DNA from: Perkinsus olseni
Taxonomy: Eukaryota > Perkinsozoa > Perkinsida > Perkinsidae
DNA length: 64,000 nucleotides
Direction: 5' to 3'
NCBI GenBank assembly: GCA_013115135.1
Contig: JABANP010000003.1
Location: forward strand, 372,001 to 436,000
Of the stretch, positions 54,501 to 64,000 are shown one piece after another (positions within the stretch are counted from its first letter, which is position 1; each line of letters starts with the position of its first letter). The notes beneath the pieces were generated by a model. That model had not been told where the DNA came from. It ran no database searches and saw nothing but the letters and a program-made list of their open reading frames with translations. A program made the translations under genes and the position numbers.

Positions 54501-56132
54501 ATGTCTCGCATCCCCGCATCTGTCGAGTCTGCTGAGTTCGCCGCCGACGTGGCCGAGATCAAGCAATGGTGGCAGTCCGAGCGTTGGTCTGGCAAGCGTC
54601 GTCTTTACTCTGCTGAGGATGTTGCTCGCCTTCGTGGCCAGAGGGCTGGCCGTACGAAGTACGCAGCTGACGCCATGAGCAAGAAGCTTTGGGCTGCCTT
54701 CAAGGATGCTCAACGTACTGGTGGTTTCCTTCCCACCTTTGGTGCCTTGGACCCCGTTCAAGTGACCCAGATGGCCAAGTATCTGAAGACGATCTACGTG
54801 TCGGGATGGCAAAGCTCCTCGACGGCCTCTACCTCTAACGAGCCCGGTCCTGACTTCGCCGACTATCCGTCCAACACGGTCCCCAACAAGGTCGACCAAC
54901 TCTTCCGTGCCCAAGTCTTTCACGATCAGAAGCAACACCAGGAGAGGTTCGGTATGACCGAGGCTGAGCGTCAGGCCAACCCTGGCGTAGATCATTTTGC
55001 TCCCATCATTGCTGATGGTGATACTGGCCACGGTGGTCTGACTGCGGTGATGAGGCTCATGAAGATGATGGTGGAGCGTGGTGCAGCCGGTGTCCATCTC
55101 GAGGACCAGAAGCCTGGCACCAAGAAGTGTGGTCACATGGGCGGTAAGGTGCTTGTCTCTACGAGAGAGCACATCGACCGCTTGGTGGCCGCTAGGTTGA
55201 TGACCGACGTCCTCGGTGTCGAGACTATCATTGTGGCTCGTACCGATGCCGAGGCTGCGACCTTGTTAGATACCAATATCGACCCGAGAGATCACAGCTT
55301 TATCGTTGGTGCGTCTAACCCCAACGTCAAGGACTCTTTGCAGAGTATGGTAGACGCTGCTGTCCATCGTGGAGCTTCTCCTGAAGAGATCGCCAAGATG
55401 GAGACTGATTGGGTCATGAACGCCCAGCTGACGACATTCCCCGACCTCGTCTCAAGCAAGCTGAAGGCCATGGGCAAGTCTGTGGCTGAGTGGGAGGAGA
55501 AGAGTATGTTCATGGGTATCGATGACATGCGTGCCGAGGCCCACAGGCTGCTCGGTACCGTCCCCTTCTGGTCTTGGGAGCTCCCTCGCACTAGGGAAGG
55601 CTATTATCGCATCAAGTGCGGCACTCGTATGTGCATCAGCCGTGGCATCGCATTCGCCCCCTACTGTGATATGCTGTGGATGGAATCTAAGAAGCCTGTG
55701 TACACCCAATGTGTTGACTTCGCCAGCGCTGTTAAGAAAGTTCATGGCGATAAGATTCTCCTCGGCTACAATCTGTCTCCCAGTTTCAACTGGGACGCTG
55801 CTGGTATGACCGACTCCCAGATAGCCTCCTTCCAGAAGGACATTGGCAAGCTGGGTTACGTATGGCAGTTCATCACTCTGGCAGGCTTTCACCTTTCTGG
55901 TCTGCACAGCGACGTCTTCGCCAAGAACTACGCCAAGGAGAACATGCTGGCCTACGTTAGAGACGTACAGAGGGCCGAGCGTGTTAATAAGGTAGAGCTG
56001 TTGACGCATCAGAGATGGAGTGGCGCTGACTTCATGGATGCTATGGTTGGTCTTGCTACTGGTGGTTCTACGTCGACTGCAAGCCAGGGTTCTGAGTCGA
56101 CTGAGAGGCAGTTCGGGAAGTCTAAGATGTAA
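54501..56132 (+). CDS. ICL1: Isocitrate lyase, 543 aa, single exon
   Basis: Open from ATG 54501 to TAA 56132 without introns. The sequence is isocitrate lyase end to end: an N-terminal helix region, [12 protein letters not shown] (metal/substrate site), [21 protein letters not shown] with the catalytic Cys at about residue 210, [26 protein letters not shown] and [14 protein letters not shown]. The enzyme splits isocitrate to succinate and glyoxylate, the first step of the glyoxylate bypass that lets cells make sugar from fat or acetate. The last three residues, SKM, fit the [SAC][KRH][LM] peroxisomal targeting signal type 1. It is intronless and rich in G/C-ending codons, unlike the intron-dense neighbours; strong expression or an acquired gene could explain this. 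No malate synthase is in the window. Confidence 0.95.
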   Translation: MSRIPASVESAEFAADVAEIKQWWQSERWSGKRRLYSAEDVARLRGQRAGRTKYAADAMSKKLWAAFKDAQRTGGFLPTFGALDPVQVTQMAKYLKTIYVSGWQSSSTASTSNEPGPDFADYPSNTVPNKVDQLFRAQVFHDQKQHQERFGMTEAERQANPGVDHFAPIIADGDTGHGGLTAVMRLMKMMVERGAAGVHLEDQKPGTKKCGHMGGKVLVSTREHIDRLVAARLMTDVLGVETIIVARTDAEAATLLDTNIDPRDHSFIVGASNPNVKDSLQSMVDAAVHRGASPEEIAKMETDWVMNAQLTTFPDLVSSKLKAMGKSVAEWEEKSMFMGIDDMRAEAHRLLGTVPFWSWELPRTREGYYRIKCGTRMCISRGIAFAPYCDMLWMESKKPVYTQCVDFASAVKKVHGDKILLGYNLSPSFNWDAAGMTDSQIASFQKDIGKLGYVWQFITLAGFHLSGLHSDVFAKNYAKENMLAYVRDVQRAERVNKVELLTHQRWSGADFMDAMVGLATGGSTSTASQGSESTERQFGKSKM

Positions 56133-56991
56133 CGTATTGTTACTTGCTGGGACTTGTTGCTAATTTTTATTATCAGTACCTGTCAGTAGAATGTTAGGAA
56201 TGGGTGAGTCTCTCTGTGCATTGCTTTGCGTTTCTCAAGTTGCGTGTAGGAACGAACTGAAATGAATGTTGGTTTTCCGGGGTCCGACGGAAGATAGTGA
56301 GGAGAAAACCAGGCTATCGAGCAAATTACAGCCGACATACAATCTCGTCGCATGGAAGATTTGATGTTCCTCGTTGACCAATGACCAATGGTGGAGAAAT
56401 TAATATTCTGCAGCGAAAGTTGAAAAAAATCGGCGTGGAGGCAGACTTGCAATAGCAACTGGTCTGAGCGTCACAGCTTACGTTCCCCAGCTGACGATTA
56501 CCTCGCTCTGAGAGCAACGTTCTTTGGCTTGATGAACAGAGCCTGTTTAACAGGCTGAACTAATCCCTCTGTAAAGGTACGTCGGTGCTAGTCTAACCAG
56601 GCCGTTCTGTCGGCGTTGGACTCTAAACTCACACACACAGCTTGCTTGGATTAATAATCAGACCGCGCACATGAGTCATGCAATGGACTGACACTTGCGG
56701 CTAGCTGAGACCGACGGAGTTGTGTATGTGTTTAGAGCATTCCTCGTCCGTCAAACTACCCCTTCAACTCAATAACTTTCGAGCTTTGAGAAAGTTACAA
56801 TTGATTTCTAATAAACGTCAATCGTTCTTTCACCTTCCGGTTGCCAACTTCTACCCATTTGGTAGCTTTGTGAATACCATGACACAGGAGACGCGAGTCG
56901 GGAACGGGGCCGGTACCACCCATATGATGAGCATGCAAGACCTTTATGACAGGAAAAATCGATCGTACAAACAGCAAGAGCACCGACCTGT
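56133..56991. other. Gap between convergent genes
   Basis: 3' flanks of isocitrate lyase (+) and the RanBPM-like gene (-). The frame at 56720-56995 (+) has no recognisable content. The RanBPM-like gene could extend to 56808 in another frame. Confidence 0.45.
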
Positions 56992-58999
56992 TTAGTTGCG
57001 ATCAGCTGCCTGAGTGCCACGTGAACGGGCGACCAGCCTGCGAATCGTGTTGATGCCACTTGGCTGGGTGAGCTCATGACTCGGATGAGGTCGTCATTCA
57101 CAAGGTCAGCCACCAGCCTCCTTCGCGATTGGTGTAGCAGACCACGGAGAGGACTCTGAAGAGCGGAAACTAGACTGGCTCTCTCGTCAGGAAAGTAACA
57201 ATCCCAACTCGACCGCTCACCTCAGCGATGTTCTTGTAGGCGAGCGAAGAAGAAACCTCGCGAAGAACGGCGAGGCTCTTGGTCGAATCAGGACCATGGC
57301 TGCAGCTCAGTATGCGCTTCCGGACGGGCACGAGGTTCTTGTGCATCCACGCCAACGCCTGATGTTCCATCAGTGAAAGCATTGATGGCCATACGAGACT
57401 TTCCGTACCTCCGCAGCGTTGAGCTCTCCCCCGTTCATCATCTCTATGAAGCATTGTGTCAGAAGTAATACGTAACCGAGGAGAGGCGGGTCATGCTAAG
57501 CAGTGACTATCCGCTGAGGAACTTGGCATCAATGGAGCTTACGGCTGGATACTCCGGTGCCCTCTCCTCTATCATTCTCAGCGCGGAGGAGATGTCGCCT
57601 TGCACGATCGCTTCTCTCACCTCTGCAAAAGAACCAATGGTGAGTCCATTCGAGAGCAAGACGAACGCCCAATCAGCTACTTGATCTGTCTTCCACGTGG
57701 CGGGCCATCTCGGCTTCTCGTTCACGAGACCATGCGAGCTGTGACAACAAGCGACCAGAAGAGCCTACCGGAACAGCTCCGTCATACAGCGGAATGACAG
57801 CGGAGCAACTAACCGTTAGCTGCCACCGGATCGTGACCGTTGGACTGCCCTTTCGGCAACGGCGATGAACCGCTTCGGCTCGAGTCGCTAACTCGCGGTG
57901 AACGCGTCTGGGGAGTTCCAGTCTCTCTGTCGAATCTGAGGAGGCCTGCCTCGCTAGGCGTCGACAGTTTGCGGTGTACTTTTCCAGTGTCCTATGGTAA
58001 CCCCGCGCCAACAGAAATGCCCTTATCATGCTGTCGCACTGAGTGAGCTTCTCGGTCAGCGGTCTCGTGACTTCGTCCGAGTATGATTCCACAGCACTGC
58101 GTTGCCTCTCCAGGGTTTCCGCTTCGAAACGGTGCAAGTCGAAAACAAAAGGTTTCTTCCCTAAAACTTGATCTCGCGGAAGGCAGTCAGCGAGGGATCC
58201 TCACCGAAGTTGACCATCACTTTGGCGCCAGGAGAGTGCAGGCTTATCGTCGGGTAAAACCTCAACGGAGGTGACGTCCGAGGCACCCTGCCCCCCACTG
58301 GAGCTAGGAGCTTGCCATTCCTGAGCCGAAGCCCCCATGACCAGAGAGGCCTTCGTGCATGAGCTCACTTGGTGTATCGGATAACGCCGAGGGCGTAGTC
58401 GACGAGGCACCCGACTGTGTCTTCTTGTGAGAAGGTCGGGCCGAAACTCTCGCCACTCGTGCTGTTGGAGTACCGTCGGCCGTCATCACCCCGGTAGCCG
58501 TAGGAGCTGAGGACAATGGCGAGCACGACAGGTCGTTTGGGTTCCCGACGTACTGAATCTCCCATCCAGGCTGGCGGTTGAGCAGAAAGCCAGAAGTGGT
58601 CAAACCGATGGTGATGGCTCCGACCGTGCCAGTGTCGAGAACGGTCATCTCGAAGTAGAAAGCGGAGTCCTTGAGGGGTACTGGATGGTCGGCCTGGACG
58701 GCGGCAACATCAGCATGAGAAGCCCTGACAGAATAGAGAGAATGATGGTACGAGATTTCATCGTGCGTGTTGATACCGGCCAATGTAGGTCGCTGTCAAG
58801 CCATCTGAGCCGATCTCCACCAGTTGGCCCGGACTGTCATCGGCAATGTCGAGGCTAAGGCAGCTCGGCCGGCTTTCCGAGGCCGCGGGTCGTGTGCCGA
58901 TGAGGATGTACCTGCTCACGAGAGAGGTAGCACCACGCCAAAGGTCGTCGTCAGCTACTCTATGTTTCCGTCCCCTTCGGTCACGGTGATGGTGGTCAT
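56992..58999 (-). CDS. RanBPM/RanBP9-like protein (SPRY, LisH, CTLH, CRA)
   Basis: ATG 58999 starts MTTITVTEGDGN. The SPRY domain follows: HPVPLKDSAFYFEMTVLDTGTVGAITIGLTTSGFLLNRQPGWE (about 58690-58560), then SYGYRGDDGRRYSNSTSGESFGPTFSQEDTVGCLVDYA. A LisH-like helix pair reads MIRAFLLARGYHRTLEKY (about 58030-57980). CTLH reads EVREAIVQGDISSALRMIEERAPEY (about 57630-57550). CRA reads MEHQALAWMHKNLVPVRKRIL...SLAYKNIAEVSG and ADLVNDDLIRVMS. The order SPRY-LisH-CTLH-CRA is that of RanBP9/RanBP10 and Gid1, scaffold subunits of the CTLH (GID) E3 ubiquitin ligase. Exons are separated by short introns that I could not all place. The stop at 56992 follows VARSRGTQAADRN. Confidence 0.75.
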
Positions 59000-59357
59000 A
59001 GTAAGAAAGGGACCTTAAAAACTACTGTCATAACCGAACGTGTCTCGGAGCCGCGGCCGGTCATAGCCATTCGACGACAAGCGATTTATTCGGAACTATT
59101 CCGAGACTTCAGTGGCGGACAGAGTTCCACCTCGCACCGTAACTCTCCTCGACACCACGCCTCACCAGGCCCGGTCCAAACCGCCTCGTGAGGACCGTCT
59201 GGACGCTTCTCCGAACGGCCATTATGCCCGTTCCATCTATCGAGAACTTGCCCAAGCTATTATCACTGCCTGCGACCCCGCTCACTTTGAAGCTGACATA
59301 CAGAGCAGCCTGGGAGATTGATAGAAACGAAACAAGCGCAGGTAGCAGAAACCAGTA
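59000..59357. other. Upstream region of RanBPM-like gene
   Basis: Follows the stop of the next minus-strand gene (59358). Nothing else is seen. Confidence 0.45.
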
Positions 59358-60772
59358 TCAGTCTCTGAGGAGAAACAGGTCTAACATGCACTGGATTAGC
59401 TCATCAGCATGAGGCAAGGCTTCCTGAGGATCCTCGTACGCGAAGGGTGGGCATACGAGAACGACATCGTGGTCCGCTCGAGAGACCAGTCTCGAACATT
59501 TCGGCAACTTGTCACAGTTCAACTCATCGTGCAGGACCTGATAGGAAGGACGCGAGCGGTGAGAGGGGCGGCGGAGGGTGTCCTACCTCTATGGCGATCC
59601 AACAGCCGCGGTGATGGACATCCACCACTACTCGAGACCGGCCGAGTAGCTCATTCCACAGCCTGTTGTAGATATAACCGCCGATATACGCCGAGGATGT
59701 TGGGAGACTAAGGTTACTTTCGATCAGATCTCTTAGCCCGTGCACCTGCAGAGCCGCGTTTGGCCGGCGATAGGGAAGGGAAGGCCCTTCTCTCACTTCT
59801 CGGTTCAAAGCAGCGATCGATGGCAATGCATCGTCGGGCAATGCCTCCTCACTGTCACTCTCCTGGTCTACCAAGGCCGCTACCAAGCCGGCATCGAGAC
59901 CATAGATGGAGGATATCAGTGTGGCATCGCAGGTGACTGTCTTGAGGAAGAAGTCGGTCGACCACAACTGCGGCCGTGCCCCGGCGACGCGGCCAAAACC
60001 TCCCTGAAGTAGAGCGCATTGCACAGGGGAACCATCGCGACCCAAATAAGAAGACACGAAGTCCCCGACACCCTTGGAGAATACACCTTTATCGAAGCCC
60101 AGTCCACTACCGCGAACCTGGTTTTAGAAACGAGGGAGGTCTTACCAAAGTTTCATCCCAGACAACCCTCGCCTCGGGTCTGACCTCCCTCGCACACTGA
60201 GATGAGCATCTCAACAAAGTGAGAGTACTCACAATTGGCGAGGACGTCTCCCCGCTCCGATAGCGGTCCCAAAACCAGCACGCCTGGCCGGCTCTTCATT
60301 ATCGCCTCTCTGGCAAAAGCGAACGCCCGCTCTTCATCAGCCACGTCGTGCGGATATTGAAAGGGCCCTTCGCCGACCTTCGCCACTCCGAGCCTCCATT
60401 CCGTGGGGAAGATACTTTTTATCAGATCGCACTTGTTCCTGCCGATTGTCACGAACGTGTCGGGTCCAACTCCGGGGACGGCCAGCCCTGGTGCAAGCAG
60501 CAAGTCGGCGTACTTTTGATGCAGCTCATCAGCATCCTGGCTCAGTATGGGGGCTGCCCGCAATGGCTCCAGACAGGTAGACCCGAACGGCGAACCCATT
60601 AGGGGCATTCACCCTCGTAGCTCCTGTGGACAACAGCCGTCTGCATTGGCGGGATGGACTGCAGGAAAAAGCCATTCAAGAGAACTGCTCGGTGAGGTCC
60701 TCATCACCGACAATCGCTTGAGCCCCTCAAAGATATCACAACTTGAAGGGGCGGCGGCGGCAACACCGACAT
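59358..60772 (-). CDS. Unrecognised multi-exon gene
   Basis: ATG 60772 gives MSVLPPPPLQVVISLRGSSD. A 49-nt intron joins a region with LSTGATRVNAPNGFAVRVYLSGAIAGSP, which then continues in another frame (ILSQDADELHQKYADLLLAPGL, TFVTIGRNKCDLIKSIFPTEWRLG, SRPGVLVLGPLSERGDVLANCEYSHFVEMLI). Both frames look coding and meet at a C5 run (60546-60551 on the plus strand), so one extra C is suspected. Later exons include SSAYIGGYIYNRLWNELLGRSR and LHDELNCDKLPKCSRLV...DVVLVCPPFAYEDPQEALPHADELIQ, ending LFLLRD with TGA 59358. I do not recognise a domain. Weak resemblances to pseudouridine synthase D (YIYNRLWN, DVVLxxP) are not enough for a call. Confidence 0.55.
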
Positions 60773-61060
60773 CGAACGCTCTTAACTCTGGACGGCTGAG
60801 TCGAGGAGAACTACCAGTATTAGTCTGAAGCTCAGTACGTGGTCAGAGCTCATGATACTAGCTTTTGGCCATACACGAACCTCACGTAGATGAAGGCAAG
60901 AAGCTCTTCTTCCCTCGGCACCCCAGAGATACGGTGATGTCTCTCAGCTCCCAACTCACAACACGAGGGCTACAACAGGCAGCAGAAACACTGGATAGTC
61001 AATCTCGCAATAATGATACACAAACGGGAGGCAATGATGATGATGATTGCTGTTATTATG

Positions 61061-64000
61061 TCAGTAGTATTGCTGATGCTGCTTCCGAAGCCTCTTAGGT
61101 GGCGCCTGGGTGAGCACAGCGGTGGGGGATGCCCCGGGGATGGGCTCTCTCATGAGAGTTCGTAAGTGTATCGGCGACAGCCGCGACGCGTCGAGCATAA
61201 CGTTGGTGTGTTGACAGTGCTGGACTAGGTCCCGCCACTCAGTAGAGCCGCTACTCAGGCGTGCAGAGTCCCCAACGATCCACAAGGCTCGCTTCGCTCG
61301 AGTAATGCTCACATTCAAACCGACGCATGTCGGCCACGAAGCCAATGCCGCTGCTGGCGCTACTGCGCACTGTAGAGACCACGATGACGTCCTTCTCTCG
61401 ACCTTGGAATGAGTCAACCGTGCCCACTTCCGAGCCAGTCATCACTCAGGGACCCGTAGCTGAGGTTGCGCTTCAGTAGAGACACCTGCTGCTTGTACGG
61501 TGATATCACACCCAGGCCGTCCGGTAGCAAGGTCTTGGCCTTGTCCCCTAGGGCCGACATCAGCTCCTGCAACAGACGGCCAATGAAGAGAGCCTCTGCA
61601 GGATTACTTCTCCCAACTCCCTGGCGAACCTCATCCGAGTCGGGCAAGTCGAAGAACGTCATCGGTCCAGGCATGTGAGGAGCGAAGACCGGCCTCGCGA
61701 GGACGCTGTTGGAGGGCACCAATGCTCCCTGGTAGAAGTGCTTGGACGGGAAGGCAGCTATGGCGGGGTGCATACGGTACTGCGTCGTGAGCATGATGTG
61801 ATGGGGCCAGGAGGCCTCCTGCAGCTTCTGGAAGAGACTCCTTTCCAAATTGTACTCCATCGAAGCCCGCATGGACAGCACCGTAGCCGGCAGCTGCTGG
61901 GGGTCACCCACCAAAATGAGTCGCTGGGGATCGAACCGGAGTGGTATAAGACTGGCTACTTCATGAGCCTGCGCCGCCTCATCAATCAGGCACACCTCAG
62001 CCCGGCCCACAGGCAGGTTCCTCGTCACAGAAGCGCTGCCATAACTGTTAAGTGTCCCAAAGAGGACATCAGCCCCCCTGAGGTATCTCGACTGTATCGC
62101 ATCGCGGCCCTGCCTCATCGTACTCTTATACATATCCCGTGCCTTGTGCAGGGCCTCCACCAGCCCCCTCCTCTTCGACCTCAGACCATCCGCCACTGCT
62201 TTCTGGTCCGCGGCTTCCTCTATCTGAGCGTCCAAGGCCTTGATGGCCGCGTATCGATCGTCCCGAGACTTGATATAGTCGTCGTAGCGCATGGTCTCCT
62301 GCTGCTTGAATGCTTCAGACACCATCGAGTCCAAGCATATCCCCTTGACAGCCTCATGCGTCACCCTGCTGCTGTTGCCAATCCGAATGAACTTGTAGTT
62401 CTGTCCAGTGGTGGCCGCCAACAGCCTCGCAGCGATCTCATCAACAGCAGCATTCGAAGGGGCGCTCACCAAAATCGGAAATTTCCGCCGAGTCTGCCTC
62501 CTGAGAAGCTCCTGCAGTATAGCCACTACCACTCTGGTTTTACCAGTGCCCGGTGGACCCTGGAGCAGCACCGCTCGCTTGGAGGCATCACAAGCATACG
62601 CTAGGAGCCTTGTTCTGGCCGTCGTTAAGCGCGTACGACCCTGATACTGGAAGAGGGTACTCAGCATCACCACCGCCCTTAGCCTCAGCAGCTGCCGCCT
62701 TGGCCGGGTTCAACACGATCGGCAGCAGTCTCCGGGCCGAATCGATGCTCCATAGCGCCTCCCATTCCCTGCTGACAGCCAGTATACTGTGAACAACCAC
62801 AGCGACACTCTCCCGACCCTGGATGCTCTCCTGGGGTGACAGACCCAGAGGGCAGGTCGGCCCCACAGGCATACACCGTACCACCACTTTCCCCTTATCC
62901 GCCTTCGAGCCAGAATAATTAACCGCATCCTTAGTGCCCTCACAGACGCCCATGATGATGCCATTCTGGCTCGCTGCTGCCATGCTCATACACTCGTTAA
63001 CAGGTACTCCCTTACAGAGCTCAGAGAGGAGGGGACTGTCCGCGCTGCACAGGAGGAGGACATCGCCCTGGGAGACAGTCTCTGTGTCGAAGTCAGCGGG
63101 CTTGATGACTAACTTCGTACCACTCCTTTCCCCTCCTACCAGACCTCAGCACAGTGACGTGGATCATAGTACTTGACCCAGGAGTAGTGAGAGACTGCCG
63201 AAGACTTCCTGGCACTCCAACCACATCGGCCGCTTGAAGGCCTCTCTATACGCTTTGGGAGAGGCAAAGACCTTACTCCCAGCCGTACCACTCTTCCCGT
63301 CAATCGTATCATCCGCTGGCCCCTGTAGCTGACCAAAGGGCTGCTGACTGAGCACAAGCTTATAGAGGGCATCCAACGGAACCTCAACCACCTTGCTACT
63401 ATCAGGAGCTCCTTGGCCTTCCTCTCGACGGACAGCGGCGTTGGCTATACCCCCCTTAGACGCAAGCATGCTCGGCTTGAGCATCATGCTTCCCCCACCA
63501 CCACGCCTCATCTCCCCCTTATAACCTGCCATCGGGTTGTCCCCCTCCTCCAGTTCCAAGTCCGAGCTGCTCGGGGAACCTGTATCGGTGGTCTCCTCCC
63601 CCCGAGGTCGATCCTGCCGCTGCTCATCCTGCAGGGACCCACCGGCAGCCGCCACTTCCAAGCATTCACAGGTCGAGTCCAGCAGCCGAGACACGTGCTC
63701 GTCCAGGCCTCCCAAGCCCCCCGAGTCCATCATGGAGCGTATTGAAGCCAACAGCAGAGAGCAGTCCACGCCACCACTGCTAAGAGTGCCAGCGCCAGGC
63801 ATACGGCGCAGAGTGTGGGCCATGCAGGACATCCACGACCACTGCAGTTGCGTCATCGGGGACACGCGTTTGAGCTGCTGGATGATGCCCTGGGCAAGGC
63901 CTTGGAAGGCATGCCGGACTACACCTAGATGGTAGCGTAGGCAAGAAGGGGAAACGTTCAACAGCCACTTCATCGCCTCCACCGACAGCTTATCGGCCTT
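61061..64000 (-). CDS. Senataxin/Sen1-like superfamily 1 RNA/DNA helicase (5' end beyond window)
   Basis: The reverse strand enters at 64000 in an N-terminal helical region (to about 63164) and continues with GTKLVIKPADFDTETVSQGDVLLL, a Sen1-type domain 1B. It then reads the helicase core: LLQGPPGTGKT (Walker A), SAPSNAAVDEIAARLL (Ia), EVCLIDEAAQAHEVASLIPLRF (II), ILVGDPQQLPATVLS (III), TTQYRMHPAIAAFPS (IV), SEVGTVDSFQGREKDVIVVSTVRS (V) and NVSITRAKRALWIVGD (VI). The stop is at 61061. The frame shifts near 62590-62610, near 61440 and at a TTT run near 61315. All motifs are otherwise intact, so base errors are likely. Sen1/senataxin unwinds RNA:DNA hybrids in transcription termination. Senataxin rather than IGHMBP2 or UPF1 is favoured by the long N-terminal part and the missing R3H or zinc region. 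Confidence 0.75.

Noticed and set aside
59358..60057. Pseudouridine synthase TruD/PUS7
   Set aside because: Only two short resemblances; the expected catalytic and NxxGxQRFG-type motifs are not found.
1..64000. CRISPR array, prokaryotic insertion sequence or phage element
   Set aside because: No regularly spaced repeats and no transposase, integrase or phage proteins; the gene structure is eukaryotic.

Overview
This window is eukaryotic nuclear DNA from a protist. Evidence: genes are split by very short GT-AG introns (mostly 30-110 nt, resolved at codon level in several genes), TAA, TAG and TGA all serve as stops, and the gene set is eukaryotic (eRF1 with NIKS and GGQ, KH proteins, CD36/LIMP-2, SLC35A, SLC30A9, a RanBPM-like protein, a senataxin-like helicase). 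A ZMYND10 homologue, a dynein-arm assembly factor, points to a flagellated stage. The style of tiny introns, tandem paralogues and isocitrate lyase resembles Perkinsus-type alveolates. That assignment is inference and was not tested.

Left part (1-17.4 kb): an unstable array. At least six members of a small secreted protein family (signal peptide ending in a lipobox-like L-[ATS]-G-C, a Thr/Ser-rich stalk, a Cys-bounded C-terminal domain) lie among three minus-strand copies of a carnosine-synthase-like ATP-grasp ligase. About 3.3-3.6 kb is tandemly duplicated (4162-7745 and 9072-12340). One copy carries a 457-bp internal inversion, a 309-bp in-frame deletion and a roughly 0.74-kb insertion. Several members are broken.

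Middle (17.4-41.2 kb): compact multi-exon genes. In order: a coiled-coil protein (+), an EGF-like membrane protein (-), a small membrane protein (-), a C2-domain protein with a Pro/Gln tail (+), a TPR protein (+), RFT1-like fragments (+), an SLC35A nucleotide-sugar transporter (+), pyroglutamyl peptidase I (+), an SLC30A9-like zinc transporter (+), a kinase-like protein (+), two tandem paralogous two-KH RNA-binding proteins (-), and a serine carboxypeptidase (+) that starts 91 bp from the upstream KH gene.

Right part (41.7-64 kb): eRF1 (-), two tandem CD36/LIMP-2-like receptors (+), ZMYND10 (+), intronless isocitrate lyase with a PTS1-like end (+), a RanBPM-like SPRY-LisH-CTLH-CRA protein (-), an unrecognised gene (-), and a senataxin-like SF1 helicase running off the right edge (-).

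Many broken frames are single-base length differences at short homopolymers in otherwise well-conserved genes. Assembly error is therefore a serious alternative to pseudogenisation, and calls of 'broken' are made with that caution.
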